Shown here in pieces: positions 11,357 through 20,580 of a stretch of DNA of 64,000 nucleotides. The stretch is from CAVZLD01 sp963776055. GTDB lineage: Bacteria; Planctomycetota; Planctomycetia; Pirellulales; Pirellulaceae. The notes beneath the pieces were generated by a model. It saw only the letters and a program-made list of their open reading frames with translations. It had not been told where the DNA came from and made no database searches. A program made the translations under genes and the position numbers. The stretch spans positions 124,001 through 188,000 of the forward strand of contig CAVZLD010000013.1 of assembly GCA_963776055.1 (NCBI GenBank), given 5' to 3'. Numbering within the stretch: position 1 is the stretch's first letter; the number at the start of each line of letters is the position of its first letter.

Positions 11357-11362
11357 CATTAT
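11357..11362 (-). promoter_or_regulatory. Candidate -10 box (TATAAT) for the corrinoid-protein gene
   Basis: Minus strand reads TATAAT within an unusually AT-rich patch (catatataat) of an otherwise GC-rich intergenic region. It would give a leader of roughly 115 bases before the ATG at 11233. No convincing -35 hexamer was seen, and no cobalamin-riboswitch B12 box was found in the leader. Confidence 0.4.
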
Positions 11363-11526
11363 ATATGAAATCTGGAAATGTACGAGGTCTCTCCGCCGGC
11401 CGCAGCCGGTCCGGATCTTGGAGCAAGGAAACGCCCACGCGGCAGTTCCGGGAGCGGCACATGGAAGGGGCAGGCTTCTCGTTTCGCTTGACTGGTCATC
11501 GCGCAACCCCGTCGTGAAGGCCCCCC

Positions 11527-12246
11527 GTGACCGAAGAGATGCTGCTATCTCAACTCGGACCAACGCCGCAATTCATCACGAACGTGTCGACTCCGGTCGA
11601 TGTGGGCGAGGTGCTCCGGTACCTGGGTTACCCCTCGCAGACCACTCCGCATCCGCGGTTGCGTGACGTTCTGGATCACTGGATTGTCGAGGCCAATCGA
11701 CGCGCTGAGCCGCACGCGGTGTACGTCGTTTTTCCGGTTACGCAGTTGCGCCCGCGGAGTATTTGCCTGAGCACCCCCGTTGGAGAAGTCGAGTTTCACG
11801 GGGCGGTGGGCGAATTCCTGGGACCTTCGGAGTACATCGCCGTATTCGTGGCAACCGCGGGCCCGCATGTGGAACGACTCGCCAGCGAATTGATGGAGCA
11901 GGGAGATGACCTGGCCGCGATGATTGTGAATTCCGTGGGAGCGGAACGAGCGGAAGCCGCGGAGGCGCAGATCCTGTCGCGTCTGCGAACGTTGGCCGCT
12001 GATTGCGGCTTTGCCCCCACCCTGCCCTACAGTCCGGGGTACTGCGGGATGGCACTTTCCGAACAACAAACCCTTTTCCGCCTCTTCGGCGAATTCGACA
12101 TTGGTGTAACACTGACCGACAGTTGCCTGATGCAACCGCTCAAATCGGTGTCCGGCCTGATTGGCCTCGGGCCTGCGGAACGGATTCAGGCCGCAGGATC
12201 CCCCTGTGATCGGTGCGAAATGTACCAGTGTGCGATGCGACGATGA
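11527..12246 (+). CDS. Free-standing methionine synthase reactivation-domain protein
   Basis: Homologue of the C-terminal AdoMet-binding reactivation domain of cobalamin-dependent methionine synthase, which reductively remethylates oxidised cob(II)alamin. Intact, 239 residues. GTG start at 11527 with gaagg seven bases upstream (alternative ATG 11539). The diagnostic part is near the C-terminus: PYSPGYCGM, GVTLTDSCLMQP and KSVSGLIGLGP, matching the MetH activation-domain core. The tail has CDRCEMYQC, a Cys cluster that could bind a metal or Fe-S centre. It lies between the divergent corrinoid protein and the MtaA-like gene, 16 bases before the latter, so it most likely keeps this corrinoid protein active. 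Confidence 0.85.
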   Translation: MTEEMLLSQLGPTPQFITNVSTPVDVGEVLRYLGYPSQTTPHPRLRDVLDHWIVEANRRAEPHAVYVVFPVTQLRPRSICLSTPVGEVEFHGAVGEFLGPSEYIAVFVATAGPHVERLASELMEQGDDLAAMIVNSVGAERAEAAEAQILSRLRTLAADCGFAPTLPYSPGYCGMALSEQQTLFRLFGEFDIGVTLTDSCLMQPLKSVSGLIGLGPAERIQAAGSPCDRCEMYQCAMRR

Positions 12247-12262
12247 AAGGAGCGGCAACGCT

Positions 12263-13292
12263 GTGTCTGCCATGAACGGTCGCGAAAGAGTGCTCGCGTT
12301 TTTCGACGGACAGCCGGTCGATCGACTGCCCCTCATGCCCGTCGTAATGATGTTCTGTGCCGATCAGATCGGTGTTCCGTATGGTCAGTACGTGAACGAC
12401 TACCACGTGCTGGCCCAAGCCCAGATGCAAACCGCCGAGAAATTCGATTTCGACATCGTTTCGATTATGTCCGACCCGGCTCGAGAGGCTTTCGACTGCG
12501 GGGCGCACGTCGAATTCTATGATGACCAACCCGCCGCGATTGTCGAAAGCGATGCCCTGCTGGCCGACAAGTCCAAGCTGGCTCGATTGCCGATGGCCGA
12601 TCCGCACGGCGGCGGTCGAATGCACGCTGCCGTGTTAGCTCTGGAACAAATGAAGTCGCAAGTCGGCCACGAAAAAGTGCTGATGGGCTGGGTCGAAGGC
12701 CCGTGCGCCGAAGCGGCAGATCTGCGCGGAATCAACACGCTCATGCTCGATTTTTTTGACGATCCCACCTTCGTGCAGGATCTGTTTGATTTTGTCGTCG
12801 AGATGGAACTTCGGTACGCGAAGGCCCAAATCGAGGCCGGAGCTGACCTGATCGGAATCGGCGACGCCGCTGCATCCTTGATCGGCCCCAAATTCTACCG
12901 CGAATTCGTCTGGTCGCTCGAGAAACGCCTCGTTGACGGAATTCACGCGATGGGCGCGCACGTGCGCCTCCACATCTGCGGCAACACCAATTCGATTCTC
13001 CAAGAAATGGGACAACTCGGCTGCCAAATCGTCGATTTGGATTACCCGGTGTCGATCGCTGCCGGGCGACAGGCGATGGGGGCCGAGCAAATCCTGTTGG
13101 GGAACATCAATCCCGTCGCAAGTCCTGCGCAACGGTTCTCCCGACACCGTCACGGCGGCACTGGCCGAATGCCATCAACAGGCCGGCCCCCGTTACATCG
13201 TCGGGGCCGGCTGCGAAGTTGTCCGCGATACGCCGCTGCCCAATGTTCAAGCGATGATCGCCTACGCCCGCGAAGCCCCCATGGACAATTGA
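12263..13292 (+). CDS. UroD-fold methylcobamide:thiol methyltransferase (MtaA/CmuA-like), one frameshift
   Basis: Second UroD-superfamily methyltransferase of the cluster. GTG start at 12263, eleven bases after gaaaggag; an in-frame ATG at 12272 is the alternative. It begins VSAMNGRERVLAFFDGQPVD. The motif RLHICGN near 12963-12983 provides the His-x-Cys metal site of MtaA/MtbA, which was absent from the first UroD protein here. GIGDAAASLIGP and LLGNINPV are further family landmarks. The frame changes near 13128; the end reads YIVGAGCEVVRDTPLPN and then AMIAYA. Probable role: accepts the methyl group from the corrinoid protein and passes it to a thiol. It is cotranscribed with the reactivation protein. 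Confidence 0.85.
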
Positions 13293-13299
13293 TCCGGTT

Positions 13300-13508
13300 C
13301 TTCCGCCTCCGGGGGCAATGTATTTCATCCGCCGTGGGGCGCGAGCTTCGGTTTCTACGGGATTTCGAGAAAGCGGACGGAAGTGCCGATTCCCGTGAAA
13401 GAGCCGCGTGTTGGACGCGACATCCTCACACACGGCGTCCCCACTCCCCCGCGAGATCGTGCGGTAGGAGAAACCCATCTTGCCATCGTCGAAGAAGATG
13501 TGACAGGA
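13300..13508 (-). pseudogene. Unidentified coding-like remnant downstream of the HMGL aldolase
   Basis: After the aldolase stop the same frame stays open for about 70 codons with GC-rich third positions typical of coding sequence in this genome: CHIFFDDGKMGFSYRTISRG and onward. No start codon with a ribosome site was found. The FFDDG-FSYRTIS arrangement resembles loosely the C-terminus of DUF1559 pilin-like proteins, but I cannot confirm this. It could be a 3' remnant of a lost gene or a stop-codon error. Confidence 0.25.
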
Positions 13509-13511
13509 GGC

Positions 13512-14495
13512 TTACGCGTCGTTCACGATCTGGTCGTAGAACTTCACGAAGTCATCCTTATCTTCGCTCGCCCGAAACTCCATCGCAGCGCTGGGGTGCC
13601 GATTCATTTGCCCGGTGATGTTGTAGGGCACCAACGGGCCCCATTCCACCGTCGAACGCAATGGCTCAATGAAGTCCTGCAGCAGTTTCACGACCGGTCG
13701 CAGTTTGAACTTGGGGTTCCGCAGGAAACCGAGCAGCAGTTCCATCGGACAGTTCCCCGCCCCGCGGCCCAGGCCCCCCATGGTCGCATCCGCTCGATTG
13801 GCCCCCAGGATGATGGCTTCGATCGTATTGGCGAAGCCCAGTTGCAGATTGTTGTGGGCATGGATCCCGATGTCTTTCCCGGTTCCAGCCATTGCGTCGG
13901 CATACTTGTGGTAAAGGCTGTCGATCTGTTCCCGGTAGAGATATCCGAAACTGTCGACGATCACCATCGTACCGGCCGGCGTGGGCGCAATCGACTCGAG
14001 CACGGTGTCGATTTCCGTTTCGGTGATATTCGAAACGGCCATCAAGTTCGCGGAAGTCTCGTAGCCCAGATCGTGGGCATGCTGGATCATCTCCACCGCC
14101 TCAGAAACCTGATTCGCGTAGAAGGCGACCCGAATCATGTCCAGCACACTTTGGTCACGAGGCACAATCTGTTGGCGCCAATCGCTTTTGCCGGCATCGG
14201 CCATGGCGGCCAGCTTCAGCCCGGTCTTTTCCGGATCGTGGTCACCGACCACTCGTTGCAGGTCCGCTTCATCGCAGTGTCGCCAGGCGCCGAACTGGTC
14301 TTTGGGAAACACCCGAGGCGTATTCTTATAGCCAATCTCCATATAGTCCACGCCAGCGGCCACGCACGAATCGTAGACCGCTCGGACAAGCTCATCCGTG
14401 AACTGATGCTTATTGATGAGGCCTCCGTCGCGGATCGTACAATCCAGGACTCTCAGTTCGGGCCGGTAGGTAATCCAGGGAGCTTTGCCGGTCAT
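13512..14495 (-). CDS. HMGL-like aldolase catalytic domain protein
   Basis: Metal-dependent TIM-barrel aldolase/acyltransferase of the HMG-CoA lyase, 4-hydroxy-2-oxovalerate aldolase and isopropylmalate synthase superfamily. Intact, 327 residues. It begins MTGKAPWITYRPELRVLDCT; the barrel strand VLDCTIRDGG carries the catalytic Arg-Asp pair and GIHAHNNLQLG gives the His-x-His metal ligands. The end of the barrel shows GLGRGAGNCPMELLLG. An upstream in-frame start at 14558 would add an unrelated 21-residue tail, so 14495 is preferred. The substrate is unknown; most similar proteins are annotated only as aldolase catalytic domain proteins. It is separated from the upstream redox operon by a large inverted repeat and is probably its own unit. 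Confidence 0.82.
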   Translation of the reverse strand: MTGKAPWITYRPELRVLDCTIRDGGLINKHQFTDELVRAVYDSCVAAGVDYMEIGYKNTPRVFPKDQFGAWRHCDEADLQRVVGDHDPEKTGLKLAAMADAGKSDWRQQIVPRDQSVLDMIRVAFYANQVSEAVEMIQHAHDLGYETSANLMAVSNITETEIDTVLESIAPTPAGTMVIVDSFGYLYREQIDSLYHKYADAMAGTGKDIGIHAHNNLQLGFANTIEAIILGANRADATMGGLGRGAGNCPMELLLGFLRNPKFKLRPVVKLLQDFIEPLRSTVEWGPLVPYNITGQMNRHPSAAMEFRASEDKDDFVKFYDQIVNDA

Positions 14496-14591
14496 GGTTC
14501 GTCTCGGTTTACTGAAGCAGGAAAGAGGAAGGAAACGGAAACACGCATGCTGTGTCACAGCTTGACTTGGGAGTCCACCGCAAAGGGGAGG

Positions 14592-14644
14592 CAGAAGTCA
14601 AAAGCCGGTCCGGCCCTGCCGGCGTTTGGCGCGTTTGACTTCTG
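14592..14644. terminator. Large intergenic inverted repeat, probable operon terminator
   Basis: Perfect 11-bp arms, CAGAAGTCAAA at 14592-14602 and TTTGACTTCTG at 14634-14644, enclosing an inner GCCGG/CCGGC stem (14604-14608 with 14619-14623). It lies after the last gene of the nine-gene minus-strand operon and before the aldolase start. There is no adjacent T-run on the minus strand. Termination is inferred from placement. Confidence 0.45.
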
Positions 14645-14774
14645 ACCCCCGTTCTCGCTTCGCCTCGGCAGCCCCATTTTCAGGGACGCACCAAGCACTA
14701 GCGTGCACGAACTGGCCGTCCGCATCAAGTGGGGCCCTCTCAGAAAGCGATCCACGCTGACTCGGAGGACAGTT

Positions 14775-16615
14775 TCAGTCCAAATATAGGCTGCGAAACC
14801 TGAGCAGGATTCGGTCCGCATTGGTCAGATTCTGTCGATCCTGCAGAACTTGTCCAATCATTGCCGGATCATTCGTGATAATATTATCGACGCCGCTGTC
14901 GATCATTCGATTGGCTGCTGCCGGATCATCGATCGTCCAGACAAAGACTTCTTTTCCCCGCCGGTGCGCCGCAGCAATCAGCACGTCCGTGGCCTGCCCC
15001 TGAGAAACCGCGAGAAAATCCACATCCAGCGTTGTCAGGTCCCCCAGGGAAGCGGAAGCCACGAATCCCACGATCAGTTTCGGAGCCAAGCGGCTGACCT
15101 CGACCAGCTCATCGTAGTTCAGCGACATGATCACCGCGTTGTTGCCCAGTTGTCGGTCGCGCAGCACGTCGACCACGTCCCGCACAAGCTGCTGGGCGTC
15201 TCCCCGGTAGCTCTTCAGTTCGACGATCAGCTTCACCTTCCCCTGCACTTCGTCGATCACTTGTTCCAACGTCGGGAGACGCTCTTGTGCAAATCGCCGA
15301 TCGAAATGGCTGCCCACGTCGACCTGCGACAGCTCGGCAAAATCGGTTTGCGAAATCACCAGCGGTTGTTTGGCGACGCGCATCAGATCAGCGTCATGCA
15401 CCACAACCAGCTTGCCATCTTGGGTCCGTTGGACATCGATCTCAACGAAATCGGCACGATCCTCGATCGCCTGCCGCACGGCACTCAACGTGTTCTCCGG
15501 CGCGGCCAGCGAACTGCCTCGATGCGCGCTGATCTCAACTTGATCTTCCCACCGCACGCGTTCCAATAGCCCCCGAACGATGAACGCAGACAGAACCAGC
15601 AGCACAAGCGAAAACGGGAACAAGCCCTCTTCGCAGAGTCGCTCGGAGGGAACGCCGGGCAACGATCTTCTCTGCATTCGAGAGCTCGGGAAGGTGAATT
15701 GCCGTTCCCTCGACAGCTCGATAGAGTCGCACAACTCCCAGGCAAGCGGTGGCCTCCGCCAGAAAGCCAAGCACGAAATTGATGGCCAAGCCGAACGCCG
15801 TGATTGCTCCGAGCGTCAGCACGAGCAGGCGCACTCGACCGGTTGCCATCCCGACCAGCCGCTCCGCCACTTCGCCCGCAACCCAGTTGAAGCTCGCGAA
15901 TACGAACAACCACACCAGCAACCACACCAACAGGAAGGCTCCGATGCGTCGCCACAGGCCACGCGTTTGCTGCAGACTGCGACGAATGGCCGAAACCGCC
16001 CGCAACTGCTGGAGTAACACATTCGGCAGCGAGAACAGAGTGCGCAAAACAAGATAGGCCGCAAGCCCGACGAAGATCATCCCCAACAGGCCGCCCACGC
16101 CCGTCGCCAGCCAGAACTCCGGCGGCCGGGCTTCCAGATAATGGTTGATGTCGTGTGCGCCGAGCAAACGCTTGGCCAGCAAGTCCCGCGACCAGCAGAA
16201 TCGGCAACAAAATGCCGGCCAGCAGTCCGAGCACGGCCAGGCTGAGCAAGATCACCGGACCGGCGCGCTTGAGCACCAACAGCAAGGCCTGAAAATAGGT
16301 GATGCGACAGTTCTCTGTCACTCCGCAGCCAATGACTAACTGGCCGCCGATTCGCAAGAAAGAGATCGCCGCGAACAGCGAAGTGGCCGCCAAAGCCAGC
16401 AAGAGCCGCGAGGGCTGAAGCAAGAACAGGGCGATGTCGAAGTTGCCAACCGCCGTGCGCCCGCTGCTGGTGATACACCAACTAAAAAACCAGGCGGCGA
16501 AGGGGCTCAACAACACAAACGCGAGAACGCTAAACAGCACGTAGTAGAAGAATAAGTCGACAAAGCTCTTGCGGAGATCTCGTCTTACTTGCCGCCAGAG
16601 ATGTTCGTGCATCAT
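14775..16615 (-). CDS. Membrane-anchored glycerophosphodiester phosphodiesterase, two frameshifts
   Basis: N-terminal half: a hydrophobic membrane region with several predicted spans (for example FFYYVLFSVLAFVLLSPFA and IGAFLLVWLLVWLFVF), corresponding to the GPDPase membrane domain. C-terminal half: a GDPD TIM barrel with ISAHRGSSLAAPENT, EIDVQRTQDGKLVVVHD and VKLIVELKSYRG, the catalytic His, Glu and Asp motifs. It would split glycerophosphodiesters into glycerol-3-phosphate and an alcohol, at or outside the membrane. Frame changes fall near 16170 and 15640. The start overlaps the preceding gene's stop as ATGA (16612-16615), so it is the last gene of the redox operon, although its link to that function is unclear. 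Confidence 0.85.
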
Positions 16616-18196
16616 CTATTTTTTGCCAGCTCAATCGAATGGACGAGCTCGTGGTCAAAGCACAAAGCGGCGGTGGGGCAGGCCGCGACACATTCCGCAG
16701 CCACCTTCGTGAGTGCTTCGTCCAGCGATCGGTCGAACGGGACCGCCAACCGCACGTCAAAGCCCCGATCCACGAACGTCAATCCCAGCGGCTCACCCGC
16801 GCCCCTGGCGACCTGCACACAGAGTTCGCACTTGATGCACTTTCCCGGCTCAAACCGGATGCCACCGGGACGTTGCACAATCTCGACCAACCGCCGCTCA
16901 CCGGCAAACCGAGTCGGATCGACGCCGTACTCCATCGCATACTGTTCCAGTCGGCAGGAGCCGTGCCCCAGGCATCCACAGGACAGGCACCGCTGCGACT
17001 GCGAGGCGGCCACGTCGGGGGAATAGTCCGTCCCCTCGAGCGGCACTTCCCGCCGCGAGTGACCGACCAACGAAGTCCAGCGGCGGGCTTCATCCTCCTG
17101 CAGAGTTCCGATGTGTGTGGAGAACGGTCGAGCGGGCGCTGTAATCGGTTCTCCGGCCAGATATTGGCCGATCGCTTGCGCGACTTCGCGACCATCCGCC
17201 ACGCTGCGAACCACAAGCCCTGCCGGTCGAATTGCGTTTCCCGCGGCAAAGACGCCGGCATGCTGGGTCTGAAACGTGTCTCGATTGATGTCGATCCCGC
17301 GCCGCGAAACGGGCAGTCCCCAACCGGAGATTTCTTCGGCGGGCACGCGACCGCAGGTCAGCAGCACTGGCATCGAACTCGCGCGTCAATGGCTCCAGTT
17401 CCTCAACCGTTTCGCCGCTGCGCAACTCCGCTCCTAACCGAAACACAAGATCGATTTCCGCATCGAGCAGTTCCCGCGGCAATTGTTCTTCGCTCGGTTC
17501 GCTGCGCAGGCGACCACCGGCCACCGGCTGACGCTCCCAAATGACACAGGCATGTCCCTGTTGCAGCAGGTAATATGCAGCCGACAAACCGGTGGGACCG
17601 GCACCGACGATGGCAACTCGCTTGCCGGTCGACGGTTGGCAGGTCGGCAAATAGGGACGGCCCGATGCCAGATCCACGTCCGCCACAAAGCGTTTCAGAT
17701 CGCAAACCGCAACTGGGCCGTCCGCCGCGTTTCGCCGACACCCCTTTTCACACGGCTTGGGACAGACGCGTCCCAGCACCGCGGGTAACGCGATATCCTG
17801 CTTCACGGTCGCGATCGCCTCACGCAACTCATGTTCCCCAATCTGCTCCAGCATCAGGGGAATGTCCATGTGGGCCGGGCAGGCGAAGAAGCAGGGCGCG
17901 ATGCAATCCCCCACGTGGTCGCTGAACAAGAGTTCCAAGGCGGTGCGCCGCACGGCGCGAACCTCGTCGGTATCGCTGTCGATCTGCATTCCCTCGGTAA
18001 CCTGTGTCGCACAGGAGGGAACCAGCGCGTTGCGTTTCCGGTCCTTGACCAGACAAACCTGACAGGAGGTGGAGGGTTCGTAGCCACGAAGGAAACACAG
18101 TACGGGGATTTCGATCCCCACCTGCGCGGCGGCATCCAGAATCGTCGTACCGGCCGGCACATCCATTTCGCGGCCGTCAATCGTTAGTTTCGGCAT
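16612..18196 (-). CDS. 2Fe-2S / GltD-like FAD oxidoreductase with C-terminal Fe-S sites, one frameshift
   Basis: Begins with a plant-type 2Fe-2S ferredoxin/NuoG-like domain (about residues 1-80: CFLRGYEPSTSCQVC plus PSCATQV), then a Cys-rich linker (DCIAPCFFACPAHMDIP) as in glutamate synthase small subunits, then an FAD-binding Rossmann motif (VAIVGAGPTGLSAAYYL). After a frame change near 17370 come the FAD segment GVFAAGNAI, a cluster RCLSCGCLGHGSC and the ferredoxin-like CIKCELC with a later CVAACP. This architecture accompanies HydB/HndC/NuoF-type proteins and would move electrons between NAD(P)H and ferredoxin-like carriers. Its start lies 13 bases inside the NuoE-NuoF gene and its stop overlaps the GDPD start. 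Confidence 0.87.
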
Positions 18197-20574
18197 GATA
18201 CGGTTGTAGGAACTCCCTGACTCGTCACCACAATCGCAGACTCGGGACAGACCGTCCGACAGGAGTCACAACGGGTGCACTTCGGATCGTCAATTCGATG
18301 TTTCTGATAGGGCGTGAACGGAATCGCGTCCACGGGGCAATGTTGCGCGCACAAGGTGCAACCGATGCAGTCGTCGTTGATCTCGTAGTGCACCAGAGCG
18401 CGGCACTTGCCGGTGGGGCAGCGGCCTTCCAGGTGTGCTTCGTATTCGTGGCGGAAATGGCGCAGGGTGGAAAGGACCGGGTTGGGAGCCGTTTTGCCCA
18501 GTCCACAGAGGCTACCGGAGCAAACCATGCCGGCGAGTTCTTCCAGTTTTTCGAGATCTCCGCGCTGCGCACCGCCGGTGCAAATGCGGTCGAGGATATC
18601 CAACATCCGCTTGGTACCGACGCGGCAGAACGTACACTTGCCGCAGGATTGATCCTGCGTGAACCGCAGAAAGTAGCGGGCAATATCGACCATGCAATCG
18701 GTGTCGTCCAGCACGACCAGTCCACCGCTTCCCATGATCGCCCCGACTTGAATCAGGGCCTCGTAATCGATCGGCGTGTCCGCCAGTTCGGCCGGCACAC
18801 AACCGCCGGACGGCCCCCCGATTTGCACTGCTTTGAATGTGCGTCCGGCGGCCACTCCCCCGCCGATTTCCTCCACGATCTGACGAATCGTGACGCCCAT
18901 CGGGACTTCGATCAAGCCGCCGCGGACGATCTTGCCTGCCAGGGCGAACAGCTTGGTGCCCTTGCTGGTTTCGGTTCCCAATTCCGCGAACGCGGACGGA
19001 CCGTTGCGGAAGATCCAGGGGACAAGCGAGAACGTCTCCACGTTATTGATCAATGTCGGCCGCCCCCACAGTCCGCTTTCCGCGGGGAATGGAGGACGCA
19101 GTCGCGGTGTGCCGCGGTGGCCTTCCAGTGAGTTAATCAAGGCGGTCTCTTCCCCGCAGACAAACGCACCGGCGCCTTGCTTGATCGCCAGATCAAACTC
19201 GAAATCCTGCCCCAGAATGGAGGACCCCAGAAAACCATGTTCCTGGCAACACTGAATCGCTTCCGTAATCCGTTTTACCGCCTCGGGATACTCGGCGCGA
19301 ATGTAGAAATATCCTCGTTTTGCGCCGACGGCCCGCGCCGCAATCAGCATTCCTTCGATCACGCGATAAGGAAACGATTCGAGCAACATCCGATCCATGA
19401 ACGCACCGGGGTCTCCTTCGTCGCCGTTGCAGATCACGTATTTCTCATCGGACACGGCATCGTACACAATCTGCCATTTGATGTACGTGGGAAAGCCAGC
19501 TCCTCCGCGTCCTCGGGCGCCGCTTTCGCGAATCCCGGCAACGATGTCCGCCGGTGACAGCTCGTCCAGGACTCGGCGCAGTGCCACGAATCCGCCATGC
19601 CGCTGATACTCGTCGATGTCCAACGGATTCAAGTGGCCGCAGTATTCCGTGGCGATGTGCATCTGCGGTCCGCGAAAAGCACAAACCGGACCTTGCTGCA
19701 CATCCAGCGGATGCGATGTAGTGACCTCCAGTTCCTCGTCGGAGTGCCATCGATCGAGCCAGCGTGAAACGGAATAGCCCAAGCGGTTGAGCACACCGCG
19801 CGGCCGAAAATGCCGCATCACCAGATCGCGTGCTTGTTCCGGGCTCGCTTTGGCATACAACGTCGTCTGCCCATTCGGCTCAATCACTTCCACGAGCGGT
19901 GTCTGGTGGCACATTCCCACGCAGGCCACACATTTCAAACTCGTATCGGCATGGGTATCCTCGATCACTTGGGCGAGCGCATCATGGACATGGCCACTGC
20001 CCTGGGCCACACAGCAGGAACCGAGTCCGATGCGAATTTCGCCCGCGTGGCTTCGATCAGCGTGGCGTAGCCAAGGGATCGGTCGCGCGCCCCCGTTCTG
20101 GCGGGCCCGGAGCGATGCCTGGATCGCCGCGGGAATGTCCTTCGGTTCCAAATGCCCCCGGTTGTCCTCATCCACACTGATCACGGGTGCCAGCGTGCAG
20201 CAACCGATGCAGGCGGTCCGTACCACGGTGAAATTCCGATCCTTGTCGGTGTCTTCACCGGGAGCCAGCCCCAGGTGCTGCTCGACGGCATCCTGAATCA
20301 ACCCGGATCCCTTCACGTGGCAGGCGGTTCCGTGGCAGACACTGATGATGTGTCGACCGGCCGGTTGATGACGGAAGCAAGAGTAGAAAGTGGATACGCC
20401 CGTAATCGCCGATGGGGAAATCTCGGTCAATTGACAAACGCGTTCCAGCGCCGCTTCGGGCAGATAGCGATAGTGTTCCTGGATCGCCTGCAGGATGGGA
20501 ACGACGGCCTCCGAACTCCGCCCGTGCTCGGACACGATTCGCTCAATTGGTGTCAAATCCAAATCAGATATCAT
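18184..20574 (-). CDS. NuoE-NuoF-ferredoxin fusion (NADH-dehydrogenase module, HndC/HydB-like)
   Basis: Intact, 796 residues, several modules in one chain. Residues about 1-155 are NuoE-like thioredoxin fold with 2Fe-2S ligands Cys80, Cys85, Cys122 and Cys126 (VCHGTAC, ACIGCC). Residues 180-270 are a second thioredoxin-like 2Fe-2S domain (GSCCVAQG, CVACVGMC). Residues about 300-700 are NuoF: GARGRGGAGFPT and NGDEGDPGAFMDR for FMN and NADH, GAFVCGEETALINSLEG, and the 4Fe-4S motif SCGKCTFCRVG. The last 60 residues have two 4Fe-4S motifs (CIGCTLCAQHCP, CTRCDSCRTVCP). Fusions like this form the NAD(P)H module of bifurcating hydrogenases and formate dehydrogenases, but no catalytic partner is encoded nearby. 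It starts six bases after the upstream beta-propeller gene. Confidence 0.93.
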   Translation of the reverse strand: MISDLDLTPIERIVSEHGRSSEAVVPILQAIQEHYRYLPEAALERVCQLTEISPSAITGVSTFYSCFRHQPAGRHIISVCHGTACHVKGSGLIQDAVEQHLGLAPGEDTDKDRNFTVVRTACIGCCTLAPVISVDEDNRGHLEPKDIPAAIQASLRARQNGGARPIPWLRHADRSHAGEIRIGLGSCCVAQGSGHVHDALAQVIEDTHADTSLKCVACVGMCHQTPLVEVIEPNGQTTLYAKASPEQARDLVMRHFRPRGVLNRLGYSVSRWLDRWHSDEELEVTTSHPLDVQQGPVCAFRGPQMHIATEYCGHLNPLDIDEYQRHGGFVALRRVLDELSPADIVAGIRESGARGRGGAGFPTYIKWQIVYDAVSDEKYVICNGDEGDPGAFMDRMLLESFPYRVIEGMLIAARAVGAKRGYFYIRAEYPEAVKRITEAIQCCQEHGFLGSSILGQDFEFDLAIKQGAGAFVCGEETALINSLEGHRGTPRLRPPFPAESGLWGRPTLINNVETFSLVPWIFRNGPSAFAELGTETSKGTKLFALAGKIVRGGLIEVPMGVTIRQIVEEIGGGVAAGRTFKAVQIGGPSGGCVPAELADTPIDYEALIQVGAIMGSGGLVVLDDTDCMVDIARYFLRFTQDQSCGKCTFCRVGTKRMLDILDRICTGGAQRGDLEKLEELAGMVCSGSLCGLGKTAPNPVLSTLRHFRHEYEAHLEGRCPTGKCRALVHYEINDDCIGCTLCAQHCPVDAIPFTPYQKHRIDDPKCTRCDSCRTVCPESAIVVTSQGVPTTVSCRN

Positions 20575-20580
20575 TTCGAC

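Noticed and set aside
11234..11526. Cobalamin riboswitch between the divergent corrinoid and reactivation genes
   Set aside because: No B12 box (GCCACTG-type) or matching stem arrangement was seen on either strand.
10661..11563. Extended N-terminus (about 110 residues) for the corrinoid protein
   Set aside because: The family start MSQGAPDLKQ lies at 11233 with a ribosome site; the upstream part crosses the AT-rich promoter-like patch.
13293..13618. Continuation of the MtaA-like frame past its proper stop
   Set aside because: It results from the frameshift at about 13128; the family C-terminus is found in the other frame, ending at 13292.
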